Shown: piece after piece, positions 45,947 through 54,509 of the stretch
Position numbering within the stretch: position 1 is the stretch's first letter
Layout: each line of letters opens with the position of its first letter
From: Lentimicrobium sp. L6
GTDB lineage: Bacteria; Bacteroidota; Bacteroidia; Bacteroidales; UBA12170
DNA length: 64,000 nucleotides
Direction of reading: 5' to 3'
Assembly (NCBI RefSeq): GCF_013166655.1
Contig: NZ_JABKCA010000002.1
Location: 1 to 64,000, forward strand
Made by a program: the position numbers and the translations under genes
Notes under the pieces: generated by a model
What the model was told of the DNA's origin: nothing
Database searches by the model: none
What the model saw: only the letters and a program-made list of their open reading frames with translations

Positions 45947-47362
45947 TTAAACCAATTCTTTTAGTTCCGATTTTGAAAATAAATCTGGGAGAAATCCGCT
46001 TAATTCGGAATGTAATTCCTTTAATTTCATGTTGATGTATTTATTTTTCGGCACTTCTTTGGAAGACTGAATGATAATATCTTTGAGCTGTGTCTCGCTA
46101 ATCTTTCCTTCCATATATTTCGCTAAACTTACATACCAGAGTATGGTAGGGACATATCGAGCTTTGCCCAAATATTCTTTTTCCTTAAAAGCTAAATTAT
46201 ATCTCTTTTCTAATTGGATGACTTGTTGATATTTTTCTTGTTTGAGGAGAGACATAAAATAAGGACAAAAGAAAATATGCCACCTGACTTTAAATATTTC
46301 TTTTTTATAGGCTCCAAGAAAAGTTTCCCCATAGCTTTCTGCGCATGAATACTTATAACATTTGTTCAGAACTCTTAAATATACTGATACAAAGCCAATT
46401 CGGGTATACATGCTATTGGTTCTTTTTAATTGAGGAATGCTCTCCTGCATTAAGTTTAAAGCCTCGGTGTTTTTATTGTTAATGATGAGGATATTGCACA
46501 GCTTGATTAAGTAAAATAGAAAGTCTGAGTTTTTTTGTCTGACACTTAGGTAGGCGTATTTCTCTGCCAGATCCATTTCTCTTAGCATGGAATGCATCAT
46601 GGCTCTGTTGGAATAATAATTGGCTAATATTCGTTTTGAATAAAATTTACTGGTTTGAATTTCCTTATCAAGCTCGTCATAAATCCCTCTGAGTTTGTCA
46701 AATTGTCGATAATTATAATGGATGTAAGTGATTCGGATAAATGCTTTGTAACGAGTAAAACCATCAACTATTTTATTCTGAAAAGTACTCAATAAAAATT
46801 CTTCCCATTGTTTAGAATCACCAAGTGAAGTGGTATGTTGATTGATGATATCTACAGCAGATATATTCATTTCTCTGTTTAGTTCTAATGCTTCTAGGTG
46901 TGCTGTCTCGTATTTTTGAAGGTATTCTTGTACTGATTTGTAATAGAATATCCGAGTACGAATCAGTAAAAAATCCCTATAGGAATTGAGCATTTCGTAA
47001 AAACGGATGAAATTGAAAGAAGAGGGGTTGATGGTCTTGGTATACTTCAATAGATTTTTTTCATCTTCAGGAAGTAAGTTGTCCATGTTGATTTTCATCT
47101 CCATCTCCATAATCCACTCAAAAAAAACATCCACATCTACACTGCTTAGCTTTTCGCTAATCCATTTCATTAAATTGGAATACCTCCTCTTGTCAATATT
47201 TAGAGGGAAATCTTTGGTACTATTGGGATGACTTACATTGTATCTGATAAATTCTAAAATCCTTAAAACATCCTGATTCTCAAATTTCTGAATGGAATCA
47301 ATATAAGCCAGTTCGTGTGGATATAGAAGGTTTGCGAATGTTGAGAATTTATTTAGTTGCAT
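45947..47362 (-). CDS. Helical-repeat protein of unknown function
   Basis: A 471-residue protein without signal peptide or membrane segment, largely alpha-helical and rich in Tyr, Leu, Lys and Asn. Helix pairs from about 190 to 460 (such as RILANYYSNRAMMHSMLREMDLAEKYAYLS) look like degenerate TPR units. I do not recognise the family. It is monocistronic: a terminator for the neighbouring esterase operon lies upstream, and its end nearly touches the convergent arginase-family gene. Confidence 0.6.
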   Translation of the reverse strand: MQLNKFSTFANLLYPHELAYIDSIQKFENQDVLRILEFIRYNVSHPNSTKDFPLNIDKRRYSNLMKWISEKLSSVDVDVFFEWIMEMEMKINMDNLLPEDEKNLLKYTKTINPSSFNFIRFYEMLNSYRDFLLIRTRIFYYKSVQEYLQKYETAHLEALELNREMNISAVDIINQHTTSLGDSKQWEEFLLSTFQNKIVDGFTRYKAFIRITYIHYNYRQFDKLRGIYDELDKEIQTSKFYSKRILANYYSNRAMMHSMLREMDLAEKYAYLSVRQKNSDFLFYLIKLCNILIINNKNTEALNLMQESIPQLKRTNSMYTRIGFVSVYLRVLNKCYKYSCAESYGETFLGAYKKEIFKVRWHIFFCPYFMSLLKQEKYQQVIQLEKRYNLAFKEKEYLGKARYVPTILWYVSLAKYMEGKISETQLKDIIIQSSKEVPKNKYINMKLKELHSELSGFLPDLFSKSELKELV

Positions 47363-47429
47363 GATTTTTAATCCCTTTTATGGTCTTTCAAAATTAAAGT
47401 AATTTGCTGAGATATCATCTTTTCAATTT

Positions 47430-47462
47430 GAAAAAACCGCTTCCTCATATGAGAAAGCGGTT
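47430..47462 (-). terminator. Rho-independent terminator after the esterase lipoprotein gene
   Basis: On the minus strand an 8-bp stem (AACCGCTT, 47462-47455 with 47442-47435), extended by three more pairs past one mismatch, is followed by a U run. It lies 24 bases after the stop codon at 47486 and ends the long minus-strand run. Confidence 0.8.
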
Positions 47463-47485
47463 GAAGTTTGAGAAATATAAATAGA

Positions 47486-48433
47486 CTAATTGATAAATAA
47501 TTTCATTTCCTCAATGACAATTTCTGGCTTTTCAAACATTAGGAAATGGCCACATTTGGGTATCATAATCAATTTACTATCGGAAATGTGTTCATGACCA
47601 TATTTAGCTATTTTGCTTGTAGTGCCTGGGTTAAGGTATCTGTTGGGTATGAGATTGTCATTCTCTCCAAAAAATATTAATGTAGGTATTTCTAGCTGGT
47701 CTAATTTGTCAATAATCGGTTCGTTTATCATTCCGGCAACCGATTTACTGACGGCATAACAATATCCTCCAAAATCAGAAGCTTCTCTCATGGCCATTCT
47801 ATCAGTCATCATAAATTCTGCATCTTTTGGCATATTATAAAAATTGAAAGCCAAATTGGTTTCTATTCCTTCGTAAGTTGTATTGTGAACTAAAATCGGA
47901 GTCATAATATCTTCAAACCATTCTTTTTGACCAGGAGTAAAGCGTTCAAATCCTGCAGGTGCAAATAAAATCAGATTATTCAGCTGTTCTGGCCAGCTTA
48001 AGCCATAAACTACGCTGATTTGTCCGCCCATGGAATGTCCTGCTAGCGAGAATTTATCTATTCCAAGCTTCCCTGTTATTTCATGAATGATGTCGGCATA
48101 GAAGCTCATCATACCACTATGTGGAGCTTTGCTTGATTTTCCATAACCAGGTAAGTCAATAGCGATACAGCGGTATTTTTTGCTGAGTTCGGGAATGAGT
48201 TTGTCATAAGCAGGAATATAAGAACCTAAACCATGAATAAAAATAATGGTTTCGGTGCCACTGCCTTCGTCAGTATAGGCCACTTCAATTTCATTGTCGA
48301 GCTGAATCGTTTTTACAGGAACTCTATAATTTAAGTCTTGAAAGCTCTTCAGTTTTGGGATGTTTTTATAGGGAGCGCAAGCTGTCATACTAATAATGGC
48401 GAATAATAGGATGCTATATTTTATCATTTTCAT
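47486..48433 (-). CDS. Alpha/beta hydrolase lipoprotein
   Basis: A 315-residue lipoprotein (lipobox MTAC, Cys19) with an alpha/beta hydrolase domain: HGLGSY oxyanion region, nucleophile Ser134 in GHSMGG, the Asp in GENDNLIP and the His in PKCGHFLMF. It probably cleaves esters outside the inner membrane. The frame is open far upstream, into the preceding barrel gene, but ATG 48433 gives the lipoprotein signal, ten bases after that gene's stop (48427 is also possible). Its place at the end of a run with CoA and ketoacyl enzymes suggests it frees a short acid that the locus then uses; this is inference. Confidence 0.8.
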   Translation of the reverse strand: MKMIKYSILLFAIISMTACAPYKNIPKLKSFQDLNYRVPVKTIQLDNEIEVAYTDEGSGTETIIFIHGLGSYIPAYDKLIPELSKKYRCIAIDLPGYGKSSKAPHSGMMSFYADIIHEITGKLGIDKFSLAGHSMGGQISVVYGLSWPEQLNNLILFAPAGFERFTPGQKEWFEDIMTPILVHNTTYEGIETNLAFNFYNMPKDAEFMMTDRMAMREASDFGGYCYAVSKSVAGMINEPIIDKLDQLEIPTLIFFGENDNLIPNRYLNPGTTSKIAKYGHEHISDSKLIMIPKCGHFLMFEKPEIVIEEMKLFIN

Positions 48434-48443
48434 ATCTCTAAAT

Positions 48444-50063
48444 TTAAAATAATAACCATTTATAAACGATAAATACGGTCCAGGGATTTGGAGGTCGAAC
48501 ATCGTAACTACCGTTAATATCGGAGCTGTAGTTGCTGTCATTGCTGTCGAAGAATTCTCCGAGCCACATATCGGCTCCGTGAAGTTCAACGCTCATAAAT
48601 GCGCCTAGTTTGTATTTGATAGCTGCATTAAGCTCAGTTCCAATATTGCTTCCGCCATTTTGAGGAACTACATTACTAAATCCTTGTGCCATTCCTATTT
48701 TTATATTCAATTTGTGAGGAATGATGTCGTGATGTGCATTTAAAGTAAAGGCATTTAAACCATATCCCATATTTGATAAATCTGAGACTACAGGAGTGAA
48801 TCTGTTTACTACGTTAATATGTGGAAACAATAGATATGCCCCAGAACTGATGAATATGGAAGCAGGTAATCCCCATGTATTTCCAGTAATAACACCAGTA
48901 TATTTTCCATCGCTAATTCCATTTGGATCTCCAGAGGAGTATACGTAGTCTACAGATACATAATCGTTTAGTGTTTGTCCGTAGCGGTAAGCGCCTCTTG
49001 CATTTAAGGCAAAGCCACTGACGTCTACTCCATCTTCCCAACCTTCTTGGTTTACGTTAACATGCCCAAGATTATAGCTGAAAAAACCGGAAAGCTGATA
49101 TCTATCCATGATAAAATCTGGATTTCTACTAAAGAAAGTACCTAGCCAATAAATATCAGCGGTATAATCATTGGTACCAAAATTAAATAGATAAGCTCCA
49201 TTATAGGCAGTTAATACACTGGTTAGTCCTTGTCCAAAAACAGAGACTCCTCCGGTATTTTTTCCTCGGTCGAGAATGCCATAAACAGAAGCTCCAACAT
49301 TCCAGTATTTAGGAAGTTTTCTACGATAGAAGAATTCTAAAAGAGTCACGTCATCGCTTAATTCAGTACTGTTTTCATATAATTTGTAATAACCGAGTTT
49401 AAGCTTAGATAAATCTGTATTTCTTCTCACTGAAATACCAACTGCATCCGAACCCCAATAGGCTAATCGATATCCGGTATAGGTCATTTTGTCGAAAAAG
49501 GTCCTGTAAGGATTGAATGGGGTGTCATAGAGCCTTTGTAAACCCACATTGATGGCCCATCCCTTTGCAGGAATAAATTCTATTTCTACATTTTGAGTTT
49601 GTATGTTTACTTGGTCCCCAGAAAGGGCGCCTCCTTTGTTTCCACCAACGCCATAGGCTTGATCTCCCCAAGTCCAATCAATTTCAAAAGAAGCTCTGAG
49701 GAGGGCTTTACCTTTAAATAATTTGGGTTCATAGATAAAAAAGGGTATTAATCGTTGTTCCCCATAATAAGAGGTCTTGCTAGAAGAAGTAGTTGAAGAG
49801 TTTTGACCAAATAATCGACCCACTAATTGACCATTAAATAAGCTGCTCTCCGGATACATGTTCGTAGAAACTCCTTGTGTAATGAAAAAGGCATAGAAGG
49901 TCAGTTCTTTGTTTAATCCAGCTTCATAGGGAAGGTCTTGTTCAAAAAGGGTAGAGGAGGAGGAGGTATTTTGTAATTGATTCTCTGTATAATTAGCTAC
50001 CTGACTAAAGCCGTAAAAGCTTGTAAATAGCACTCCTATTATCAACAGTATTTTCCGTTTCAT
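48444..50063 (-). CDS. Outer membrane beta-barrel (porin-like) protein
   Basis: A 539-residue protein with a signal peptide (1-20, ending GFSQ) and beta strands to the end, closing WTVFIVYKWLLF, a typical barrel C-terminus with terminal Phe. Strands such as GKALLRASFEIDWTWGDQAYGVGG, GWAINVGLQRLYDTPFNPYRTFFDKM and AYRYGQTLNDYVSVDYVYSSGDP resemble alginate-export/OprB-like porin families. The substrate is unknown; neighbours suggest small organic acids or their esters. A terminator-like hairpin precedes it, and the esterase gene follows by ten bases. Confidence 0.65.
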   Translation of the reverse strand: MKRKILLIIGVLFTSFYGFSQVANYTENQLQNTSSSSTLFEQDLPYEAGLNKELTFYAFFITQGVSTNMYPESSLFNGQLVGRLFGQNSSTTSSSKTSYYGEQRLIPFFIYEPKLFKGKALLRASFEIDWTWGDQAYGVGGNKGGALSGDQVNIQTQNVEIEFIPAKGWAINVGLQRLYDTPFNPYRTFFDKMTYTGYRLAYWGSDAVGISVRRNTDLSKLKLGYYKLYENSTELSDDVTLLEFFYRRKLPKYWNVGASVYGILDRGKNTGGVSVFGQGLTSVLTAYNGAYLFNFGTNDYTADIYWLGTFFSRNPDFIMDRYQLSGFFSYNLGHVNVNQEGWEDGVDVSGFALNARGAYRYGQTLNDYVSVDYVYSSGDPNGISDGKYTGVITGNTWGLPASIFISSGAYLLFPHINVVNRFTPVVSDLSNMGYGLNAFTLNAHHDIIPHKLNIKIGMAQGFSNVVPQNGGSNIGTELNAAIKYKLGAFMSVELHGADMWLGEFFDSNDSNYSSDINGSYDVRPPNPWTVFIVYKWLLF

Positions 50064-50082
50064 TTCTAAGGATTTAGATGAT

Positions 50083-50119
50083 AAAGGACCGCTTCTATAT
50101 ATTAAAAGAGCGGTCCTTT
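50083..50119. terminator. Hairpin between lipoprotein and porin genes
   Basis: A perfect 11-bp inverted repeat (AAAGGACCGCT, 50083-50093 with 50109-50119) and 15-nt loop lie between the two genes. Reading on the minus strand, only UUU follows, so it may be a partial terminator or an RNA-processing site that sets relative expression. Confidence 0.5.
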
Positions 50120-50138
50120 TGATTAAATACTATAAGAA

Positions 50139-50945
50139 TTAATATCTGACATACTTTTGGATGTTGGTTTCTCCAAATGCACCACCATTAGTGCTTCCAA
50201 ATCCTTGAGCTGCGGTAGGAGGAATGTTTTGTGTTCCTGATGTTTGAACCACCTCATACCACAATTTCTCTGGGTCTTGCTTTACTTGGAAAATACCTGA
50301 TACATCAGCAGCATAAGGCTCAACTTGTGTAATAATGATATCCCAAATATCCTCAACTTCTGATCTTTCAATAGTAAAGGTACCATTGAAAATAATGTCA
50401 GGAGTAGTGCTGGTATTACCATTGCTGTATTGATGAACTAAGTAAGTGAAATCGTCATTAAATTCAGCATAAATAGAATCCACTAAGAAATAAGTCACCA
50501 AAAGAGGAGCAACATTTTCACCTGTGGAATACCATTTTCCAATAATACCTAATTCAGCGGCTAGGTCGGCGCTTTTTGAGGCCCCAGATGCTAAAGATTC
50601 TCCTTTATCATCATAAACAGAGGTTTTTGTAGCTACAGTTACCTTGGTGTTTTCAGGAATAATAGAGGTATAATCTAAGGTAATATTTACAGACGCACTT
50701 CCCGCTGTATGTGCTATGGCGTATGTAAAATCCACACCAGGAATAGTGACTTCGATATTGGCATCGGTTAAATCACCAGATGCGCTAGAAGTTGCATAAA
50801 CGCCTTCTGAAAAGGTAAGAGTAACTAAATTTCCGGCAGCATTAAGGCCGTTCATTGTTGGTGCAGGGTTTTCAGTATCTTTTGTACAAGATGCAAAAGA
50901 TATAACCAATAATGCGAGTAAAGAAACTAATAGATTGTTTTTCAT
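50139..50945 (-). CDS. Ig-like domain lipoprotein
   Basis: A 268-residue lipoprotein (lipobox FASC, Cys20). The first half is an Ig-like domain of the Big_5/SbsA type (NLVTLTFSEGVYA, then NTKVTVATKTSVYDDKGESL, the pattern that detects breaking points in functions of sequence). The second half is a lipocalin-like or calycin-like beta region (GKWYSTGENV, FNGTFTIERSE, IWDIIITQVEPYA). No catalytic residues are seen. It lies between the KAS III-like pair and the porin, separated from the porin by a hairpin. A role in surface binding is a guess. Confidence 0.65.
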   Translation of the reverse strand: MKNNLLVSLLALLVISFASCTKDTENPAPTMNGLNAAGNLVTLTFSEGVYATSSASGDLTDANIEVTIPGVDFTYAIAHTAGSASVNITLDYTSIIPENTKVTVATKTSVYDDKGESLASGASKSADLAAELGIIGKWYSTGENVAPLLVTYFLVDSIYAEFNDDFTYLVHQYSNGNTSTTPDIIFNGTFTIERSEVEDIWDIIITQVEPYAADVSGIFQVKQDPEKLWYEVVQTSGTQNIPPTAAQGFGSTNGGAFGETNIQKYVRY

Positions 50946-51122
50946 TTTATTGTAAGTTTTATAATTGATTTATTGATAATTTTCAAAATTAATTAATTGT
51001 GAATTTAACTGGGCTTAATCGTAATAATTGTTAGCCTAGGATTATTTTACTAAATATGGTTATAAATATTTTAAATATCATGTAATCAGGTGGTTAAATT
51101 GAAATAAAATAGCCCTGACAAA

Positions 51123-52154
51123 TTAAGTAATTTTACCCCAGCTAATCACATTCGCAGCCCAAGCATATCCTATCCCGGCCGATATCATGGATATTATACT
51201 TCCTTCTTTAACCTGTCCTGATTGTAAAGCCAGGTGTAATGATAAAATTTGATCTATTTGTCCAAGATGACCATAGTTTTCAAGATATATGCTGTTCTTT
51301 TCTTTTAAACCAAGTTCATCGAGGATATAGCTGTGCATAGATCGTTTGAAGTGAAGTACAGCAAGGTAATCTAACTGGTTTTGTTCTATTCCTGATTTCA
51401 TAAACGCTTTCTCAATACATTCTAGCCAGTTTTTCATGGAGACTTCATTGAGTCTTGTTTTCATGTGTTCTACATCAAAAACTTGAAGTGATTGATAAGC
51501 CTTGTCTACATTTTCTTTGGTGATGGGATGGCAAGTTCCTCCATACAGAACTCCAACATCTCGTGCGAGACTGCCATCGGTAATGATGTGAGAACTATGC
51601 AATAGGTTTTTATTCATTCCCTTATGTAAAATGATAGCTCCGCCTCCGGCGCCAAGGTTAAACATCATCGATAAGCTGGTGTCTGTATAATCTACAAAAT
51701 CACCATTTCGGTATCCTCCAGCAATAAGTACCGTATTGATGTCTGGATCTGAGTTCATCATGTCTTTCGCCACTTTCATGGCAGAAACGGTGCTGCAGCA
51801 TCTTTGCTGTAAATCGAAGGCCCAAGCTTTCTCTGCGCCAATTTTTTCTTGAATATAGATGGCTGTAGTTGTGAGTGGATATTCTTTCCACTCTTCGCCA
51901 ATGCTAATGATGAGGTCGATATCCAAAGGGTCGACTCCAGTGTTCTTTAAAGCATCAAATGTGGCCCAAACTCCCATTTCTTGAGTTCCATCATTCTCAC
52001 CTGGGATGGGTTTTTCAATAATGCCTAATTTCTCAATAATGGCCTCCTCCGTCCAAGTGCCTTGGGTAGCATCAGCAATTTCCTTGGCAGTCATTTTATT
52101 TTCTGGAAGATAAATTCCAGTTCCAAGTATCCCTATATTATTTGTTGTATTCAT
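51123..52154 (-). CDS. Ketoacyl synthase III-like protein, divergent copy 2
   Basis: A 343-residue thiolase-fold protein of the FabH superfamily. The nucleophile region is QQRCCSTVSAM with Cys119 in the catalytic position and Cys120 next to it. The block that should carry the catalytic His reads LAVLHFKRSMH (His268, shifted by one position), and the Asn block is ENYGHLGQID, with His296 for Asn. It ends in GYAWAANVISWGK, typical of a separate FabH-like subfamily. A canonical decarboxylating Cys-His-Asn triad is therefore missing. Start ATG 52154 (a TTG two codons earlier is possible). It follows the paralog by 26 bases. Confidence 0.8.
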   Translation of the reverse strand: MNTTNNIGILGTGIYLPENKMTAKEIADATQGTWTEEAIIEKLGIIEKPIPGENDGTQEMGVWATFDALKNTGVDPLDIDLIISIGEEWKEYPLTTTAIYIQEKIGAEKAWAFDLQQRCCSTVSAMKVAKDMMNSDPDINTVLIAGGYRNGDFVDYTDTSLSMMFNLGAGGGAIILHKGMNKNLLHSSHIITDGSLARDVGVLYGGTCHPITKENVDKAYQSLQVFDVEHMKTRLNEVSMKNWLECIEKAFMKSGIEQNQLDYLAVLHFKRSMHSYILDELGLKEKNSIYLENYGHLGQIDQILSLHLALQSGQVKEGSIISMISAGIGYAWAANVISWGKIT

Positions 52155-52180
52155 ATGCAATGTGAATTTAAAACCCGGTT

Positions 52181-53188
52181 TTAATAAGTGAAAAGATTGC
52201 TACCTACCGCAAGTCCAGCTCCTGAAGCGATGAACATAACTTTGTCGCCTCTTTTAATATTCCCATCCTTTATGGCATGATGAAAAGCAATAGGAATACA
52301 GGCAGAGCCCGTATAGGCGTATTTATCCATAATGCAAGTGGTTTTTGAGTAGGGGAGATTTAACTCATCCATCACTTTTAAGATGACAGATTTATTAATT
52401 TGCGTGAAAATAAAATGGTCAACCTCCTCTAATTCTGTTTTTGATTTTTCTAAGAGCTTTTTAGCAACCATTGGCCATAGCCTCACATTTCTATTGCTTG
52501 GCATGGGTTTTAAACTCATCAATCCAAACTCATTGTTTTTTAATTTCTCGAGAGTTATGGGGTTTTTGGCCGCGCCAGAATAAATACCAATGAAATCCCA
52601 TTGTGTTCCATCGCTCAATAGTTGGCTATTGATATAATCTGAGGAGTCTTGGCTTTGATTTTCTATGATAATAGCACCTGCACCATCAGAGAATATGGGA
52701 TAAGAAAAAACGTCATCTTCACGAATAAAAGCTGGCATGTTATAGACGCCTATCACTAAGGCATATTTGATACTAGGATCTGTTTTTAATATTCTTACCG
52801 CATTATCATAGGCAATAGTAAAGCTGGCACAAGAAGCGGAAACATCAAAAGTGCTGGTCCATTTCTCTGCTCCTTGAATTCTGCCCTGAACTAGAATGGA
52901 AGTCGCAGGAGTTATGAATTCTGGAGTGTCTGTACCTACAATGATAAGGCCGATATCTTCTGCTTTTATTCCACTGTTTTTAATGGCATCTAATCCTGCT
53001 TTGGTCGCAAAATCTGCAGTGCTTTCCTCTATGCCTCTTAATTTAGCAATATGTCTATGTTTGATGCCTAGCTTATGTTCCATCTTTTCTTCATCAAATG
53101 TGATGGAGGTGAGCTCCATAAGCTCTTTATTGGAGATGGCTTCTCCAGGAACATACATTCCAGTGCCTATTATTTTTGTTTTATTCAT
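52181..53188 (-). CDS. Ketoacyl synthase III-like protein, divergent copy 1
   Basis: A 335-residue FabH-superfamily protein. Cys120 in DVSASCASF is kept. The His position reads FTQIN (Thr262 for His), and the Asn block reads KYAYTGSACIP (Tyr292 for Asn). An enzyme with Cys alone could carry or transfer an acyl group, but not carry out the usual malonyl-ACP condensation. ATG 53188 is chosen over 53224, since the KIIGTGMYVPGE stretch starts family members and the gap to the CoA-transferase gene is then ten bases. It may pair with the next gene product as a heterodimer, as FabH-like pairs in quinolone synthesis do; this is inference. Confidence 0.82.
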   Translation of the reverse strand: MNKTKIIGTGMYVPGEAISNKELMELTSITFDEEKMEHKLGIKHRHIAKLRGIEESTADFATKAGLDAIKNSGIKAEDIGLIIVGTDTPEFITPATSILVQGRIQGAEKWTSTFDVSASCASFTIAYDNAVRILKTDPSIKYALVIGVYNMPAFIREDDVFSYPIFSDGAGAIIIENQSQDSSDYINSQLLSDGTQWDFIGIYSGAAKNPITLEKLKNNEFGLMSLKPMPSNRNVRLWPMVAKKLLEKSKTELEEVDHFIFTQINKSVILKVMDELNLPYSKTTCIMDKYAYTGSACIPIAFHHAIKDGNIKRGDKVMFIASGAGLAVGSNLFTY

Positions 53189-53198
53189 GGTTTTGTGT

Positions 53199-54509
53199 TT
53201 AAATAAATCCGACTTTTTCAGCATCGCTTCTCAATTGCGCTCTAAAATCAGGATGTGCGATTTTGATCAATTCCTCTGTTCTTTCTTTTATAGATTTGCC
53301 CCGGAGGCTGGCGATACCAAATTCTGTAACAATATAGTCTGTATTGCTACGATGTAAGGTAACAGCAGTTCCGGCAGGTAATACAGTGACGATGGTGGAG
53401 ACGCTTCCTCCTTTTGCTGTGGAGCGACAGGCGATGATGGATTTGCCTTTCCCGTCTGTGCCTTCCACAGCTCCAACGGCAGTGTCTGCTTGTCCACCAG
53501 TTCCTGAATATTGGCTAGTACCTATAGATTCACTAGCTACCTGTCCCATTAAATCGACCATGATACAGGTGTTAATAGAGACCATTTTCGAATTGAGTTT
53601 GATGAGTGCAGGATCGTTGGCGAATTTCCCTCTGATAAATTCAACAGAGGGATTATTGTCAAGCCATTCATATAGTTTAGGTGAGCCCATGGCAAAAGTG
53701 CAAACGAATTTGTCTTTATAATAGGATTTCTTTTTATTGGTGATGACTCCAGCTTCATATAATTCCATCATGCTGTCTACCAGCATTTCGGTATGTACTC
53801 CTAAATCCTTCTTCCCTTTTAAGGAAAGAGCAGCTGCATTTGGAATGTCGCCAATTCCTAATTGTATGGTAGAGCCATCCTCCACTAACGATGCAATATG
53901 GTTGCCAATCTCCATAGCTGTTTCATCAGGTTCTGGGGAGGGTAAGGAAGGGGCTGCTTGAGTATTTTCTACAAAATAGTTCACATCACTAATGTGAATA
54001 TGTGTGTCGCCTAAGGTTCTAGGGAGTTCTTCATTAACTTCCAGCACAACGATATCAGCGGATTCCAGAATGTCTTTTTCGTAGGTGATTCCTAAGGATA
54101 GGGAAACAAAACCATTTTTATCAGGAGGTGTACATGTTCCAATAAATAGATGAGGGCGTCTATTGAAGAGTCTGTCGAGCCCAGCTCGGTGAAGCATATT
54201 GGGAACATAAGTTACTGTTCCTGTTTTTTCTTTTAAGGCTTTTCTGGAGCCAGGGGCATGAAACCAGCTGCAAAGTTCAAAATGCCCTTTCATCTCTGGA
54301 TTCATATAGAACTCATAGGCTTTCAAGGTCAATACAGAATAAACCTTTACATTTTCCACTCTTTCTTTTGCCAAGTGAAATTGCTCCATGCAGCCTTGTG
54401 GTTCGCTGGCACACTGAGCAACTATGATATCAGAATCGGATTTTATTAGATTGGCGACCTCTTTGGTGGAGATCAACTTGTTGTTATATATTTTTTGATA
54501 GTCTTTCAT
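53199..54509 (-). CDS. Acetyl-CoA hydrolase/CoA-transferase family protein (4-hydroxybutyrate/butyrate type)
   Basis: A 436-residue family I CoA-transferase. The catalytic Glu241 lies in GVHTEM; downstream GQVASESIGTSQYSGTGGQADTAVGA is the CoA-binding signature of the 4-hydroxybutyrate and butyryl/propionyl-CoA:acetate CoA-transferases. It would swap CoA from acetyl-CoA onto a short acid. It overlaps the symporter gene by four bases (ATGA) and is followed by the two KAS III-like genes, so uptake and activation of an acid are transcribed together. Confidence 0.85.
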   Translation of the reverse strand: MKDYQKIYNNKLISTKEVANLIKSDSDIIVAQCASEPQGCMEQFHLAKERVENVKVYSVLTLKAYEFYMNPEMKGHFELCSWFHAPGSRKALKEKTGTVTYVPNMLHRAGLDRLFNRRPHLFIGTCTPPDKNGFVSLSLGITYEKDILESADIVVLEVNEELPRTLGDTHIHISDVNYFVENTQAAPSLPSPEPDETAMEIGNHIASLVEDGSTIQLGIGDIPNAAALSLKGKKDLGVHTEMLVDSMMELYEAGVITNKKKSYYKDKFVCTFAMGSPKLYEWLDNNPSVEFIRGKFANDPALIKLNSKMVSINTCIMVDLMGQVASESIGTSQYSGTGGQADTAVGAVEGTDGKGKSIIACRSTAKGGSVSTIVTVLPAGTAVTLHRSNTDYIVTEFGIASLRGKSIKERTEELIKIAHPDFRAQLRSDAEKVGFI

